Source of the DNA: Adineta ricciae
Taxonomy: Eukaryota; Rotifera; Eurotatoria; Adinetida; Adinetidae
Assembly: GCA_905250025.1 (NCBI GenBank)
Contig: CAJNOJ010000053.1
Coordinates: 186,001 to 250,000 of the forward strand
Direction of reading: 5' to 3'
DNA: 64,000 bases
The notes below the pieces were generated by a model. It saw only the letters and a program-made list of their open reading frames with translations. It made no database searches and was not told the DNA's origin. The stretch's first letter is position 1. Every line of letters begins with the position of its first letter. A program made the translations under genes and the position numbers. This document shows positions 24,774 through 36,430 of this stretch, one piece after another.

Positions 24774-27441
24774 TTAGGATTGTACTCGAGGATTGCTTGT
24801 TGCAACTGTTGTCGTTGTTGTCGTCACACTGGTGGTCGTTGTTTCTGTTGCTTGAGCAGCAGAAGTTGTATTTGCTTTGCGACGTTCTTGTCGAGATGAT
24901 GGACTGAATATTCGACTGAAGAAATTACGTATTGCGTTGATCGGACCACCTTTACTAGCTTTCGTTGTACTCGACGCGGCTTGTTCAGTAAGAACTGGTT
25001 CTGGTCCGTGCACTGTTTGACCAGATGTTTCAGTAATATATGCTTCTTGAGAAACATGACTTGTACTACCAGGTACGACAGTTGGAGTAGGAGCCGATGA
25101 TGATGTTAAAACTTGTTTGGTAGAATCCACGAGGTTGCTTGTTTTTTCTAGGAAACAAGGTGTTTAAGATGCAATTCGTTTGCGAAGGCATGACTGAAGG
25201 TTTTACCCTGCACTGTTACTGCAGCAGTTTGTGCAGCTGAAACGGTGGTGTCCTTTGCTTCGACTGTTTTTGTTGCAATAACATCGGCTGCAGCAGCCGC
25301 TTTAGTACCAGCTGTAGATAATAATTCACTGGCTTTAGCTAAAATTCAGTTGAAAATGTGACCGAGACATTTTACAGTGTAGATTTATGTACCTTGGGCA
25401 TTGTGAGCAGTTTCGGCAACTTTAGCAGAAGCATCAGCAGCTAAGTTTTCAGTAGCTGTTTTAACGGTTGAAGCAGCTTCGGATGCGAGTTCGACACCAT
25501 GTTTAGCTTTTTCGGTGACGATGGCAGCGCCTGTTGCTAACACCTGTTGTGTAGCACCAAGAATTTCAACACCTTTGGCTTTTGCTTCAGATCCTTTTTC
25601 ACTGAGCCATTGTTTTGTATCTTCTAATTTTTGTCCACCTAAATTTTCACAATTGAAAGAATGAAACGAAAGTGAGACTGAGCAAATTTGATGATTGCTT
25701 ACCGATTTGACCAGCTGCATGCAACTTTTCTTCTGCAGATTTTTCTAATGCTTGTGCTTTTACACTGACATCATGAGCTGTATTTGTAACACTTTCGACT
25801 AGTCCACTCGATTTTTCTAAATGTCATGCAATGTCACATAAGTCGGAGTGGATCGTTACACTTACCTAACACTGTATCTTTAGCAGCAACTAGTTTTTCT
25901 TCCACGACTTTTTCACCAGAAATAAGTGCATCTTTTGTACTAGTAATAATTTCACTTGCTTTTTCCTGTGCAACGTGGGCGGCAGCAACTACACTGTCTT
26001 TCAATTCTACGGCTTTTTCTTGAAAGAAAAAAATATTCGAAATTGCTGATGAATACAACAAGCAAATGTTACCTTGAGCATTGTTAGCTGCTTCTGCAGC
26101 TTTTTCTTCTACGACATGAGCAGCAGCAAGCGTATTGTCCTTTAACTCTACGGCTTTATCTACAATGTTAATATGATAAAGAGAAGTTCATATAGCTCAA
26201 TGTTTACCTTGAACAGTGTGGGCAGCTTCTGCAGCTTTATCTTCTGCTATATGAGCAGCATCAACGGCATTATCTTTCAATTCGACAGCTTTATCTAAAA
26301 GATTTTTGTAGAAAGGAGTAACTCATACAAATAGACGTTTACCTTGGACCACGTTTGCGGCTTCAGCAGCTTTGTCTTCAGCAACATGGGCGGCGGCAGC
26401 AGCATCGTGTTTTAATTCCGTAGCTTTGTCTGTAAAATCTCAATGTCCAATAAAGAATTCCATGGACAAGATCGAGTAATTACCTTGTACAGCATGAGCT
26501 GCTTCTGCAACCTTGTCTTCAGCTGCATGAGCCGTCGCAATCGCATCTTGTTTCAATTCAGTAGCTTTATCTGTAGTAATTAGAGTAGAAGACAAACTTT
26601 CTATCGGTTAGTATGCTCACCTTGAACATCCTGTGCGACTTCTTTGGCTGTTTCTTTTGCGTCTTGAGCAACAACAGCTGCTTTATCTGTAAGTTATGTT
26701 TATAAATATAATCATTAAGAAGGAGATGAATCACTTCACCTTGAACATCGTGTGCAACTTCAGCAGCTTTGTCTGCAGCTGTATGAGCAGCAGCCGAAGC
26801 ATCGTCTTTGAGTTCGGTTGCTTTTTCTGAAAGATGAGCAAGGTCAAGTTTGATTTCGATATCTCTTGATAAATGAAGAAGTACCTTGAACATTATTTGC
26901 TACTTCAGCAGATTTATCTTCAACTGTTTGTGCAGCAGCAACCGCGTCATTTTTTAATTCAACAGCTTTTTCGCTTGTTGCGTTAGCCGCTTCTCGTACT
27001 GTATCTTTCGCTGTATCAATTGCATCATTAGTCTTGTCTAAAGAGATAAAGTAGACCAAGCTATCTAATCTAATTTGTTATAACTAAGATAAATTCTTAC
27101 TTTTAACTTCTTGGGCTTTGTCTTCAACGCTTGCCACAGATGTTGACGCTTCATTTTCAACTTTAACGTGAATATCTTCGACATGATGTGTAACAGTTGA
27201 TAAAGGATCATTGGGATTTTCAATGATAATCTGTTCTTTTTGATGATGACTTTCCGAAACAGTCGAAGAGTTGGGATCTCCATTATTAGTCGAATGTTTT
27301 TCCCCTTCGATAACTATTGCGTTTCCTGAATACACACAAACGTACTGAATGCATCGGATCATTTCATCCATGTTGAGTCTTACCGTGTTCATCAGGCTTG
27401 TAAACATGGATTTCAGTTGCTGATGTATCGTTTTCGGCCAT
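24774..27441 (-). CDS. LEA-like amphipathic repeat protein built of repeated exons
   Basis: About fourteen exons, each split by introns of about 45-65 nt, nearly all phase 1. Exon 1 starts MAENDTSATEIHVY, exon 2 is acidic, and then a series of Ala/Lys/Glu-rich exons follows. At least five encode near-identical 29-residue units of the type DKA-VELKD, then AHIAEDKAAEAAHTVQ (near 26830-26070), plus a 22-residue variant at about 26690-26620. Longer Ala/Lys helices follow (25870-25210). The last exon is Thr/Ser-rich with GGPINAIRNFFSRIF and ends at 24776. No Cys, signal peptide or membrane segment was seen, so it is probably cytosolic. Such 11-mer-like helices match group 3 LEA proteins, which protect dried cells. 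Apolipoprotein- or perilipin-like lipid binding is an alternative. Confidence 0.75.
26074..26830 (-). repeat. Tandem array of symmetric ~87-nt exons in the LEA-like gene
   Basis: Six consecutive small exons, five of about 87 nt and one of about 66 nt, are separated by introns of similar length. Each begins after a phase 1 acceptor with (G)A-AAA/GAT-AAA-GC and ends with a GT-CAA-G donor codon. Because both ends have the same phase, exons can be gained or lost without breaking frame. Sequence similarity between units is obvious at protein level. Confidence 0.75.
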
Positions 27442-28219
27442 TTTTTTTTCTTGTTATCAATCTAATTCTAGAAAATAAAGATGTTTTTATTCCGGGAAAC
27501 TTTTCCTGATTTGCTCTCTGTCTATCCGCTGGGCTGGCACTAACACAGCTGTGCACACTATTCATTTTGTCTAACGGTCTGTGTCGATTTGCGGTAGCCT
27601 AAAGGAGAATCGATATGTGTCTATGGCATCCTTACATACATCGAATATCTGAAATATAAGATGAACGAGTTTAAAGTAAGAGGGAGAAAAAAATGAGATG
27701 AGATAGAATGAATAATTGTATGATCGGGAATTTTGGCAGCTTGTTATCTTCGACTAACTACAAAAACAACAACAAGTAATCGCCCGCCGCCAGTGACCTT
27801 CTTTCCTTCTTTTTTTCCTACGATACTGCGTATACATATAGATATATTCTCCTACACAAAAAAAAGAAGAAGAAGACGACAAGAAAGAGCAAGGAATGCA
27901 TCACTATTTCATTGACCGGCAAATGATGTGCTGATGAAAAGTCAGGGAAAATCATCTATGAAAAGATGAAGACTTTTTTTTCGAAACTGAATGTGTATAT
28001 GAGAATGATCAATTGACCTTAACATTTCACCAAAGATGGACATCATGTCTCAATTGTATGGCGTATCATAAATAAAAGAAGAATAAAGGAAAAGAAGAGC
28101 AAAGTTTATTTTGGCTTGCTGTGCTTCTATCTATCATATCTGTTTCTTTCTTCTTCTTCTTCGACTTCTACTTCTGCTTCATTTTTCTCTCCTGAGATAC
28201 AGATAGAGGCAAAGAACAA
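27442..28219. promoter_or_regulatory. 5' flank of the LEA-like gene
   Basis: About 780 bp upstream of the LEA-like start. An oligo-T run sits directly before the ATG on the minus strand. There are purine- and pyrimidine-rich microsatellites (27860-27880, 28145-28175). No gene is supported. Stress-response elements could not be assigned with confidence. Confidence 0.35.
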
Positions 28220-28449
28220 GCAGAAAAAGACCGAGAAGTTAAAGGTAAGAATTTATCTCAGTTATGACAAATTAGATTAGATAGCTCGGTCTACTTTATC
28301 TCTTTAGACAAGACTAATGATGCAATTGATACAGCGAAAGATACAGTACGGGAAGCGGCTAATGCAACAAGCGAAAAAGCCGTTGAATTAAAAGATGACG
28401 CGGTCGTTGCTGTAGAAACTGTTGAAGATAAATCTGCCGAAGTGGCAAA
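28220..28449 (+). pseudogene. Inverted partial copy of the LEA-like gene, cut at an N
   Basis: On the plus strand this matches the minus-strand LEA gene around 27120-26895: the end of exon 2 (GAAGTTAAAG), the whole intron (28245-28307, 3 differences in 63 nt against its counterpart) and most of exon 3 (28308-28449, 11 differences in 141 nt). The copied reading frame is open and encodes KTNDAIDTAKDTVREAANAT onward with a few substitutions. Similarity fades before 28220, and the copy ends exactly at the ambiguous base 28450. It is a truncated duplicate, or a piece of a second haplotype joined in by assembly. Confidence 0.8.
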
Positions 28450-28450
28450 N
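28450..28450. other. Single ambiguous base (N), likely assembly junction
   Basis: The only N seen in the window. It sits between the inverted LEA exon copy and an inverted copy of sequence from 30279-30340, so both sides are duplicates of nearby loci. That is the expected picture for a contig join or a collapsed gap. Confidence 0.7.
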
Positions 28451-28458
28451 ACATTTTC

Positions 28459-28521
28459 CCTCCAATCAATCAACGGTTTCATTCGCATTTCTTTCCTTTC
28501 CTTTCCTCTCCTTCTCTTCTG
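28459..28521. repeat. Inverted copy of the segment at 30279-30340
   Basis: The segment from CCTCCAATCAATCAACG to CTCCTTCTCTTCTG is the reverse complement of 30340-30279 with only about two substitutions in 62 nt. It starts within about ten bases of the N. Similarity stops sharply at 28521. The partner lies about 80 bp upstream of the BH3-like gene. Confidence 0.8.
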
Positions 28522-29843
28522 AAATGAATTAACTGAGATCGTCATAATCAAGCAAAACTTCTTCCACCAACTTGTTCTTAATCGTCGTTCTATCCGATTA
28601 GCTGTGACTAATTATCCTTGATATTTTCTCATAGTGATGTTTCTTTCCATAAACATAAGTGCTAATCGATTTATGAGTGGTTTCGTCGGTAAGTAAAGCA
28701 GAAATAAATCGAATCATTCTTGTGCAAATCTAATCATCCTTTGTTTCTCAAACTGCTCCTAATCTTGCAAATACCAACTGTCGTGTCGTTCCCATTACCG
28801 AATACTATAATAAATATCAAATTTCGTGCGCAAAATGTAATCAACCTGTTTCTTTTACTATGCTTTCTACGACTCGTACGTTTGTATGGATGTCTCAGCA
28901 TGACATTCTACACCTGAATATTGAATGAAAGTCAATCTTTAATAACATACTCGCAAAGAATGAATACTTTCTATGAGATAATCGAACGATCAACGTGATA
29001 CGACGCAGGTAATGTTCTTATAGCATGTGATAAGATATCAATCAGTTGACAACAAAACAAACTTGTTTTTCTAATGATTTCATCGATTGACAAACGTATC
29101 ACCTGTCGCGCAAGACGATAAACATCGTTTCTTAATGAGATATCTTTCCCTAACGAGAAAACTTATCGAAAATGGATATTCGAAACGCACGTGCCATTTT
29201 GCGATAGACATCAAAGTTAGTAGTCGAGTATGGTTAATCTAACAAGAACATAAACTTCTGAACGAAAAGGAAACCACCCATAGCCGCTCTATCAGAGGAA
29301 ATAATCGGCTGCAATGAAATTGATAGGACAACGAATATAAGACACTTATCGATTGATGATCAAAGACGAGCGGCTCATCGAAAAATCAAACGTCTCAATT
29401 TTCAAAGACAATACATCGGTATAGATGACATTTTTGTTTCTGCTTGATTATTTCCTCGATAGAGATTGTCCTGAAGATGATCAGCTCGACTGTAAACGAC
29501 CAGCGATTTTCACACATTTGAAGAAGACAAAATATCAGGCACGTGTCATCGACGAGAAGAGTAATAAGTCAATGACACTTGTTGATCGAATTAGAACAAG
29601 GTGACAAATGAGTTTTATTCGATAGTTTGTTGACAAGATTAAATATTTGATAAGATCATGTCGAATGTTGTTTTATGCATACATTAGATTATCTTGTAGA
29701 CAAATCAGAATTGTCTCGTGGCGGAATGATATATTTTGGAAAATAAATATTCGAAAACATGATTATGTACAACTGAAGTGCTCCGAAGCACCATTCATCC
29801 GTTTAACAACCGGGTCAAAGAACAACGATTAAAATTAAAAAAT
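28522..29843. other. Non-coding stretch
   Basis: About 1.3 kb, AT-rich, with many ATCGAT words. Short open frames at 28720-28917 and 29647-29832 lack coding character and neighbouring exons. No tRNA, transposon ends or strong repeats were seen. Confidence 0.4.
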
Positions 29844-30200
29844 TTACAAGAACAAACGTAGAACGTGAGATAAACACGTAAGAAATACAATCGTTCCTTG
29901 ACCGAATATACAGTCCGATGATGAAGACGAACGAATCTAAATACAAATACAACGTGATATCGATCAAGATCTCTTCCATGGAATTACCTGCAATTGCTCA
30001 TCCAGTTGATCGCCAACTTTTCTTAAACTTTTCGCAATGTTAACAATTGTGTCTTGCCGTTGTCGTCGTTCAAGATAGATATCACTCAGCAGATCCGGGA
30101 GGTTGTCATTTGTTAGTATTGGTACTGTATGACGTTTCTTTAGGTGCGATGCCGAAAAGCGACGTTTTCCGGATGCGAAGGTGATTGTTGTCATTGTCAT
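29844..30200 (-). CDS. Small BH3-only-like protein (candidate apoptosis regulator)
   Basis: Two exons, 30200-29988 and 29936-29844, are joined across a 51-nt GT-AG intron in phase 0 and give 101 residues. Residues 55-67 read IAKSLRKVGDQLD. This fits the full BH3 pattern: hydrophobic-x3-Leu-x2-hydrophobic-Gly-Asp-x-hydrophobic-Asp/Asn, as in BIM, BAK and NOXA. Around it is a charged helix (SDIYLERRQRQDTIV). The second exon is Ser-rich, then hydrophobic (CIFGQGTIVFLTCLSHVLRL), which could be a tail membrane segment. The N-terminus is basic. No BCL-2 fold (BH1/BH2) is present. In animals BH3-only proteins bind BCL-2 relatives to trigger mitochondrial apoptosis. An in-frame TAG just upstream supports ATG 30200. 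The motif is short, so chance similarity is possible. Confidence 0.55.
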
Positions 30201-32024
30201 TTTCTATTCAGATAGGAATGTGTTAGCTGTTGTCGTGTTGATTGGAATGAAAAAAAAAATTTGAGAAAGATGTTGGACAGAAGAGAAGGAGAGGAAAGGA
30301 AAGGAAAGAAATACGAATGAAATCGTTGATTGATTGGAGGAAAAATTTTTCTCTCTTCTTGCTTCGTATGTTTTCATCGAACGATGAAATTAGAGAGCGG
30401 AACACTTTCTTTTTTTGTTTTCAAAACAATTAAAGCAACGGTTACATCATGCGATTTAGACATTCAAAGAAAACACGAGATACGCGTTGGGAACGATCGT
30501 TGCTTGTCTTACAAACAATACCTTCTGGCTGAAAAGTTGTTTGATTGACATCATAATCTCTTAATTTACTGATCAGCAATGATATAATCAGTAGTTCGCA
30601 TTCATCCTTGTCTATCCGTACACGTGTACGAAATGAATAGAATGGAAAAAGATTAAAATCTCGGACAATCTACTATTGTTCTCACATTTTCACTAGTATG
30701 TCTAGTCGATTTTCTCGCTGGATAGACACGCGATGTCTTGCACCACCTACTCATCATATTCATACATACATACACATGATGTATGAACAATCGCACCGGA
30801 AGCACAATATTGAACTGTAGGCACACAGCACGCGAAAAGTTCTTTTTACACCTGCAGTCAATCAGACATTCGTCTAGTGCCACACCTTCTACTCATGAAA
30901 TCGAGGAAAAAGAAACAGCACTAACTTTCTCTGCTCGAAAAATCAGCAGGACAGAGTATCTTCATTTCACGCTTATTAATAATCAACCACAATTCACTTC
31001 AATTTCAATATATCAAAAGTAGAGAAATCTCCTTATGATAACATATTGCAACAAAGAAAGACGAAACTATCATGTCTGGTCAAATTTGTCTACAATTTAT
31101 CTGAAACAATGCCGAATTGATCACAGGCGACAAATGACCGCGAGCCATATGACGTTGATTAAAGAGCCTTAGCAGCAGTAGAAAGAACGGCACACAAATC
31201 CACTCAATGATCTTTTGATCGCACAAAGATAAGAAGGAGACTTACCAAACACTTGCCTGATGGACAAAGTCGAAGTAGAACAAGTAGATCGTAATCATGA
31301 CGGCAAGCAGCGATCTGTGTTTCGATCGTATTGCTTTTCTTTCTTGATTATTGCACTGAATAGAATGCTAAGATCAAAAACAACTCGAGTGTTTACTAAG
31401 TGCTTGTTAACAGGACGAATATAATAATTGGAGAGAAAACAGCCGTACTCAATAAATATTTGATCCAACTTCTTGACTGGTTGAATCGAGTAATTCAATG
31501 AAGATGACTTATGTCAATGAGATACTTTGAACTGATAAGGAAGAACCCTGGGTTAAGCAAAAAAATGTTCCCAGGGACTAGGAAATCAATCAATTCAACA
31601 TAAATGTTCGTCGATGTGCCCATCCTTTCTATTCACATCTCGGTAAGAAGATATTCGTTTCCTTCTGATCGTGTAGAACAAGTCACGCATATATTTCTGT
31701 TTACTAGTACGCGTGACATAAAAAGAAGAAAAAGAAAACAAATGTATAATACGCAGAAAAATAAACAATGAGAACACGCGTTTGGTTTTGTGTGAATACT
31801 ACACTATTTTTTCTGCAGATAGAATATCCGTCCATAGCAAAAGAAAAGTTAAGATCGCAGATTGTTGTCATTTTGGAGTATGTTCTTTCTCTCTCTATCA
31901 CGAGTATTAATCGAATAGTGTTTCGTTCATTCGCATTGAATAGAAAAAGAAAAGGAAATGAACAGAAAGATTGCAGATATGTACAAGAGAATAAAGAGGA
32001 GAATTCGGATTGATTTAGGAGATA
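30201..32024. other. Non-coding stretch with one inverted-repeat partner
   Basis: About 1.8 kb between the BH3-like gene and PHF12. It contains the 62-bp segment 30279-30340 that recurs inverted at 28459-28521, and a short CCCTGGG/CCCAGGG inverted pair at about 31546-31577. Scattered open frames have no supporting introns or similarity. It must include the promoter of the BH3-like gene. Confidence 0.4.
30279..30340. repeat. Partner of the inverted repeat at 28459-28521
   Basis: The segment AGAAGAGAAGGAGAGG to TGATTGATTGGAGG lies about 80 bp upstream of the BH3-like start codon. It recurs on the opposite strand beside the N at 28450. It includes a GGAAA-type purine run, but the match extends through non-repetitive sequence, so it is not just low complexity. 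Confidence 0.75.
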
Positions 32025-34376
32025 CTATCGGACAATGTGCCGGTAAAAAAGAAATTGATGACATCCGATTTCAATTACTGTTCCTTGTTCGATTGGAGCC
32101 GGTCCATCCCATGCTGGTTGATTGAATGATTTCATCACACATAAACATTGATGTTGATTCTCATTCTCAAATGGATTCATCGAATTGAAATCAAATTCTA
32201 AACCATATCGAAGATTATTGACAATCGTTCCATATTCACTATAGTTTAATAGTTCGAATAGATTCCGCTTGCGATCGTAGTATAAACAAGCATGCCGTTC
32301 GGAAATATGTGGACAAGGTTGAGATGGAGTCAAAGTAGTTAAACAAACCTCGTTGACTGATGACGAACCGAACCAAATCGTATGTTTACGTATGTAAATG
32401 ACATGTTGTGAATGTAAATGTATCAGCGCAGCACAAGATAAACGAAATTGTGAGAGATCTGTGATTGATGAGAAAGAATTTACCAATGATATTCTAAAAG
32501 AAACAAAAAACTCGAGAGTGAATTGTTTTTGTACAGAAAATAACTTACACATTGGAGTTATCTTCAGAGGAATTAGTGGAAACAAGATCTGAATTGAGAT
32601 TATTTGATTGATTTTCTGTAGATCGAGGTTCACTTAAAGCTTGTAATAATACATCGATTGTATCGAGTGTATTACATTCATTTTTTGATATACGATCTGT
32701 TGAACTATGATCATTCTCAATAGATACAGATTCGACAAATGAAATTTCATATTGTTCGTCGTTGACAATATGATTGAGTATTGATTGTAATATGTCCCAT
32801 ACACATGGATCATATGCCAATGAAGTTTCATCAGGGAGAGGAGTTGTCTAAAGATCAAAATCATTGATAATGATGAAGATCGGTGTGTATAGGGAGATGA
32901 TCTTACTTGGACAAGTATTTTTTGTTTGAGATCTTTTGTTTCGAGCTGAGGAGTGTGCTTTTGTTCTGAATGGATTTTGGAATAGAATTGGGCAATAGAA
33001 TGAGGTATTTGACTGATATCTACACGTTCTGATCGATGATTATTGATTGTATTCAATAAAAAATAATCTTTCGTTTGCTTCTTTTGATTGAAATCTTGTA
33101 CAACGACGTCTTGTTTTCTTAACGTATGTTGCTGGTAAAGTTTGACGCGTTGGTTGATCGACTGATCTTTTCTTTTGACTAAACAACGATCCAGTGTTGG
33201 TTCAACGTGATTAGGACACATCCATTTGTCCTTGGGAAGAGAAATTAATGGTGGTGTTAAGCAATCTAAATGATATGTTAGTGGACAGTAATCACAATGG
33301 ATGGAAGGTCCTTGTTTAGCAGAGAATTTTCGACATATGAAACAATATTTCTGGCGGGGAAGATTATTGGATGACGATGGACCTTGGAAATCTCCAGATT
33401 GATCGAAAAGAAGTAGCCGATGTAGCGTATCTAATTGAACATCAGGGGTTGGTGCTGGTGCTGGTGATGGAGGTGGTGATGAATCGTGTCGTTTGCGTTT
33501 GAGACTTGACGAAGATTCGTTCTTGATCGTATTTTTACTTATTGCACAAGTATTGGTATCTAGCAATGGTTGTTGAACTGGAGGTTGATCATTAGATACT
33601 GGAATAAGTAGTTTAGTGATGATATCAGTCGGTGAAATCGTTAGTTACCTGTTGATGCTTTGATTTGCTCTAGATCTGAACGAAACTTTTGATTTTTCTT
33701 CAAACCATTTAAATGTAAATTCATTTTCGGTGTGAAATTAAATGGTAAAATCACTTTCTGTTGTTTCACTTTCCCATCCACTAGTTTCCGTTTCGTTCGA
33801 CAAGACGCACAGAGATGCACATCTTTCGGAATATCTTCTTTTGATAATGCAGGATTCGCACATCGTGAATGAAACGTTTCGTGACATTCGTCACACAGAA
33901 TCATTTCCTCACAATCTTCGCCACACGTTTGACAAACATTTGCTGATGTCGATGGAATGTGTTCCGCAGAAGAATCGATTTGTTCTTGACCTTTCCGTAC
34001 TGTACTTGTATTATTATTCGAATCACTCTGAAGAAGTTGTTTGGCCTTGATATCCAACGCTTTCTGCTTCCGATTGATCCCTTTCATCGATTGGCTTTCA
34101 TTAACAGGTGATAAAACAATTGCATTCGATTTCAGACGCTTAGTGATCGATGCTGGACTCTGCTCACTACGATTTACTTCACATTTCGTCGTATCTAAAC
34201 ACAAGGTTACAAATAACAATTTGACGAAAGTAACTGCGCACCTTATACTCTCTCCAAGGCTAAACGTAAATACTTAAAGAAGCGAATTTTCTATTCTCTT
34301 TAGTTAATAATGTATACAAACCATTGATATTATGATCCATCATTGATGGTGAATGGCAATCATTAGCCGAATTCAT
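32025..34376 (-). CDS. PHF12: PHF12-like chromatin protein (two PHD fingers and FHA)
   Basis: About seven exons encode roughly 720 residues. PHD1 is CQTCGEDCEEMILCDECHET ... CASC (about 33800-33940). PHD2 is CFICRKFSAKQG ... HCDYCPLTYHLDC ... MCPNH (about 33220-33340) and resembles vertebrate PHF12 PHD2 closely. The C-terminus holds an FHA-like domain (ISERHACLYYDRKRNLFELL then NYSEYGTIVNN), the domain order of PHF12/Pf1. PHF12 works with Sin3/HDAC and MRG15-type complexes in transcriptional repression. Between PHD1 and PHD2 are Lys-rich and SPPPSPAPAPTPD stretches. The start is uncertain: ATG 34376 (MNSANDCHSPSM) is used, but the frame is open further upstream to an acceptor near 34427, so an additional 5' exon is possible. 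The protein is shorter than human PHF12 (about 1000). Confidence 0.85.
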
Positions 34377-34683
34377 TGTTGTTGGCCCACAGAATCGTTC
34401 CAGCCGCGATTCTTTTCGATCATCTGAAAAATACAAGAGAACAAACAAACAAATCAACCAAAACTTCGATACCGTTTGTAATTTTAATAAACACGTATAC
34501 AACAACAAGAAAAACGAAAATAAATAATATAGAAAAACAAAGCAATGAACTAAATTGTTTTCTTTCTTGTGCAAAAAACAGTGCTTTCCATCCTTGATTA
34601 TTTATGTGAAAGACATTTTCAATTGAATAACTCATTGTTGTTCACTGTAATAGAGAAATATACAAGAGTAAACAAAATTGGCA

Positions 34684-36430
34684 TCAACTTCGTTGACTCG
34701 AATTGTTTAGAAGAAGATGAGATGGTCCGTAAACTTCAATATCATCTTCTTCGTCATCTTCATCATCTTCAATAATACTCGACTTATGAAACCCGTTGGT
34801 CTCGTTGCTTTGATGCAATAGTCGATCTTCGTGTTTAGTCGAGGAGATTTTTGGTAAGTTTAAAAATGATTTCGGGGAGAAAAGTATATAAGACATGATT
34901 AATATACTCAGGAAATTCACCAATGTAACAACACTTATGATTAATTTGACTCGATAAAGTTCAGTAACAAAAGACATGATAAATATCAATGCAGTGGGAT
35001 AGATGAACCAAACCTGAAGAGAAAGACAAGAGTATCGATAGGATTTCAGCGTTTCGAAAGAAGATCAATTTGTATTTACCATACAACAAGCACCGAAGTG
35101 ATGAAAAAATTGCAGTTTACGAAAGTTTTTTTCTTCTTGCGTTGTTTCTTTCAATTCGAAAACGAATAAAAACATAACGAAACAGCGAAATAATAAGGAA
35201 AAATAATTTGCAAATGTTTGATAATGATTGGAATCAACCAGAGGATTGATTGTTAAAACGCTCAAGATGTAACAAGAACAACATGCAATTGTATAAAGAA
35301 TAAATAGAATGATCATCTTCTTCCCGTCTCGAAGTACCGTTGCATTCACCAGCCAACCTAAAACAATCGAAGAAACAAGTTTTGAAAAGAAAGACAAGAA
35401 CTCTGTGGATCGTTCTCGAGTCGTAAAACGAGCGAAAGGTTACCTTTTGCTATAAATAACAATAAAAGGATGAGAATCGACTCTCCGACAATAGTAATCA
35501 AATTGCCAATGTGTACCAAGAGGTAACTACCGACCCCGTTGTAAGCAAAAATAAAATAATGTATTAAATTAAAAGTATTGCCAAGAAAGAATAGTAATTG
35601 AAACAAGAAATATGATATTAAGATCGGATGTTTGATGTAGGTTAATGAACGAATTTTGAATAGAACAAATGGTAATGGAATAAAGAGATAGAGTAATATA
35701 CAAACGAAATAAACTTCAACAAGATCATGAATATCATAGGAAAAATGATATTCAAAACGATTATCACGTGTTTTAGCTTCCGGATTTCCGTTGACAACCC
35801 AGATATCGTACGTTATTCGGAAATCTTCATCGACTTTTTCCCATTGACACGTATTCGGGTGCCAGTAACATGATATTAAACTTAAATACCAAAATCTATC
35901 ATAAAGAAAAAAGTTATAAACATATGAATTTGACTCATTCGAACAAACCTTGGTTGATTAATATCTTGTATTTTAAATGTAAATTGTTGATTGCGTATAA
36001 CATTAGTCGGTTGATCTTCATCGGGACAAAACTGTCCTCGCTCACATGGTACTCGTCGCCAGAAATCTTCAGTTCCTTTTTCATTACACTGCCGGTGAAA
36101 TGCAATCGTTTGAATCTGTTTCATCATATCCGAACATGATTGCAATCGTTGTTTTTTATACACAGACACAAAATAATCATAATCAAGTATAACAAATAAA
36201 AGATTCTTTGCTATCGTACAGTTTGCTGTTGAACAATCTAAGGTGATGTTTCCATAGATATATCCGAATGTATCCACCGGACGGTGTTGATCAGTCTTCT
36301 GAATACCGAACTTAGTTAACAAACGAAAGAATTCTTTACTGGAATAGTGGCCATGTAGATGAAGTGCAAAAGTAGAGGATTTAGCTACAAAGACGATGAT
36401 TAGAAGAGAATATATCAGTCGAATTAGCAT
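34684..36430 (-). CDS. GPR180/TMEM145-family seven-transmembrane receptor
   Basis: Five or so exons encode about 510 residues. A signal peptide (LIRLIYSLLIIVFVA) leads a lumenal domain of about 200 residues with Cys pairs, potential N-glycosylation sites and WYLSLISCYWHPNTCQW. Seven hydrophobic segments then follow, including VEVYFVCILLYLFIPLPFVL, NLIHYFIFAYNG and LFRCFVMFLFVFEL. The cytosolic tail is acidic (IIEDDEDDEEDDIEVYG). This is the GOLD-domain 7TM architecture of GPR180, TMEM145 and intimal thickness-related receptors; TMEM145 seems nearest. Members are linked to Golgi or secretory trafficking or signalling, with no firm ligand. Introns are at about 35056/34999, 35440/35360 and 35950/35895. 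Start ATG 36430 opens the signal peptide. Confidence 0.8.

Noticed and set aside
31546..31577. CCCTGGG/CCCAGGG inverted pair
   Set aside because: Short stem with a 17-nt loop and no extension; likely chance.
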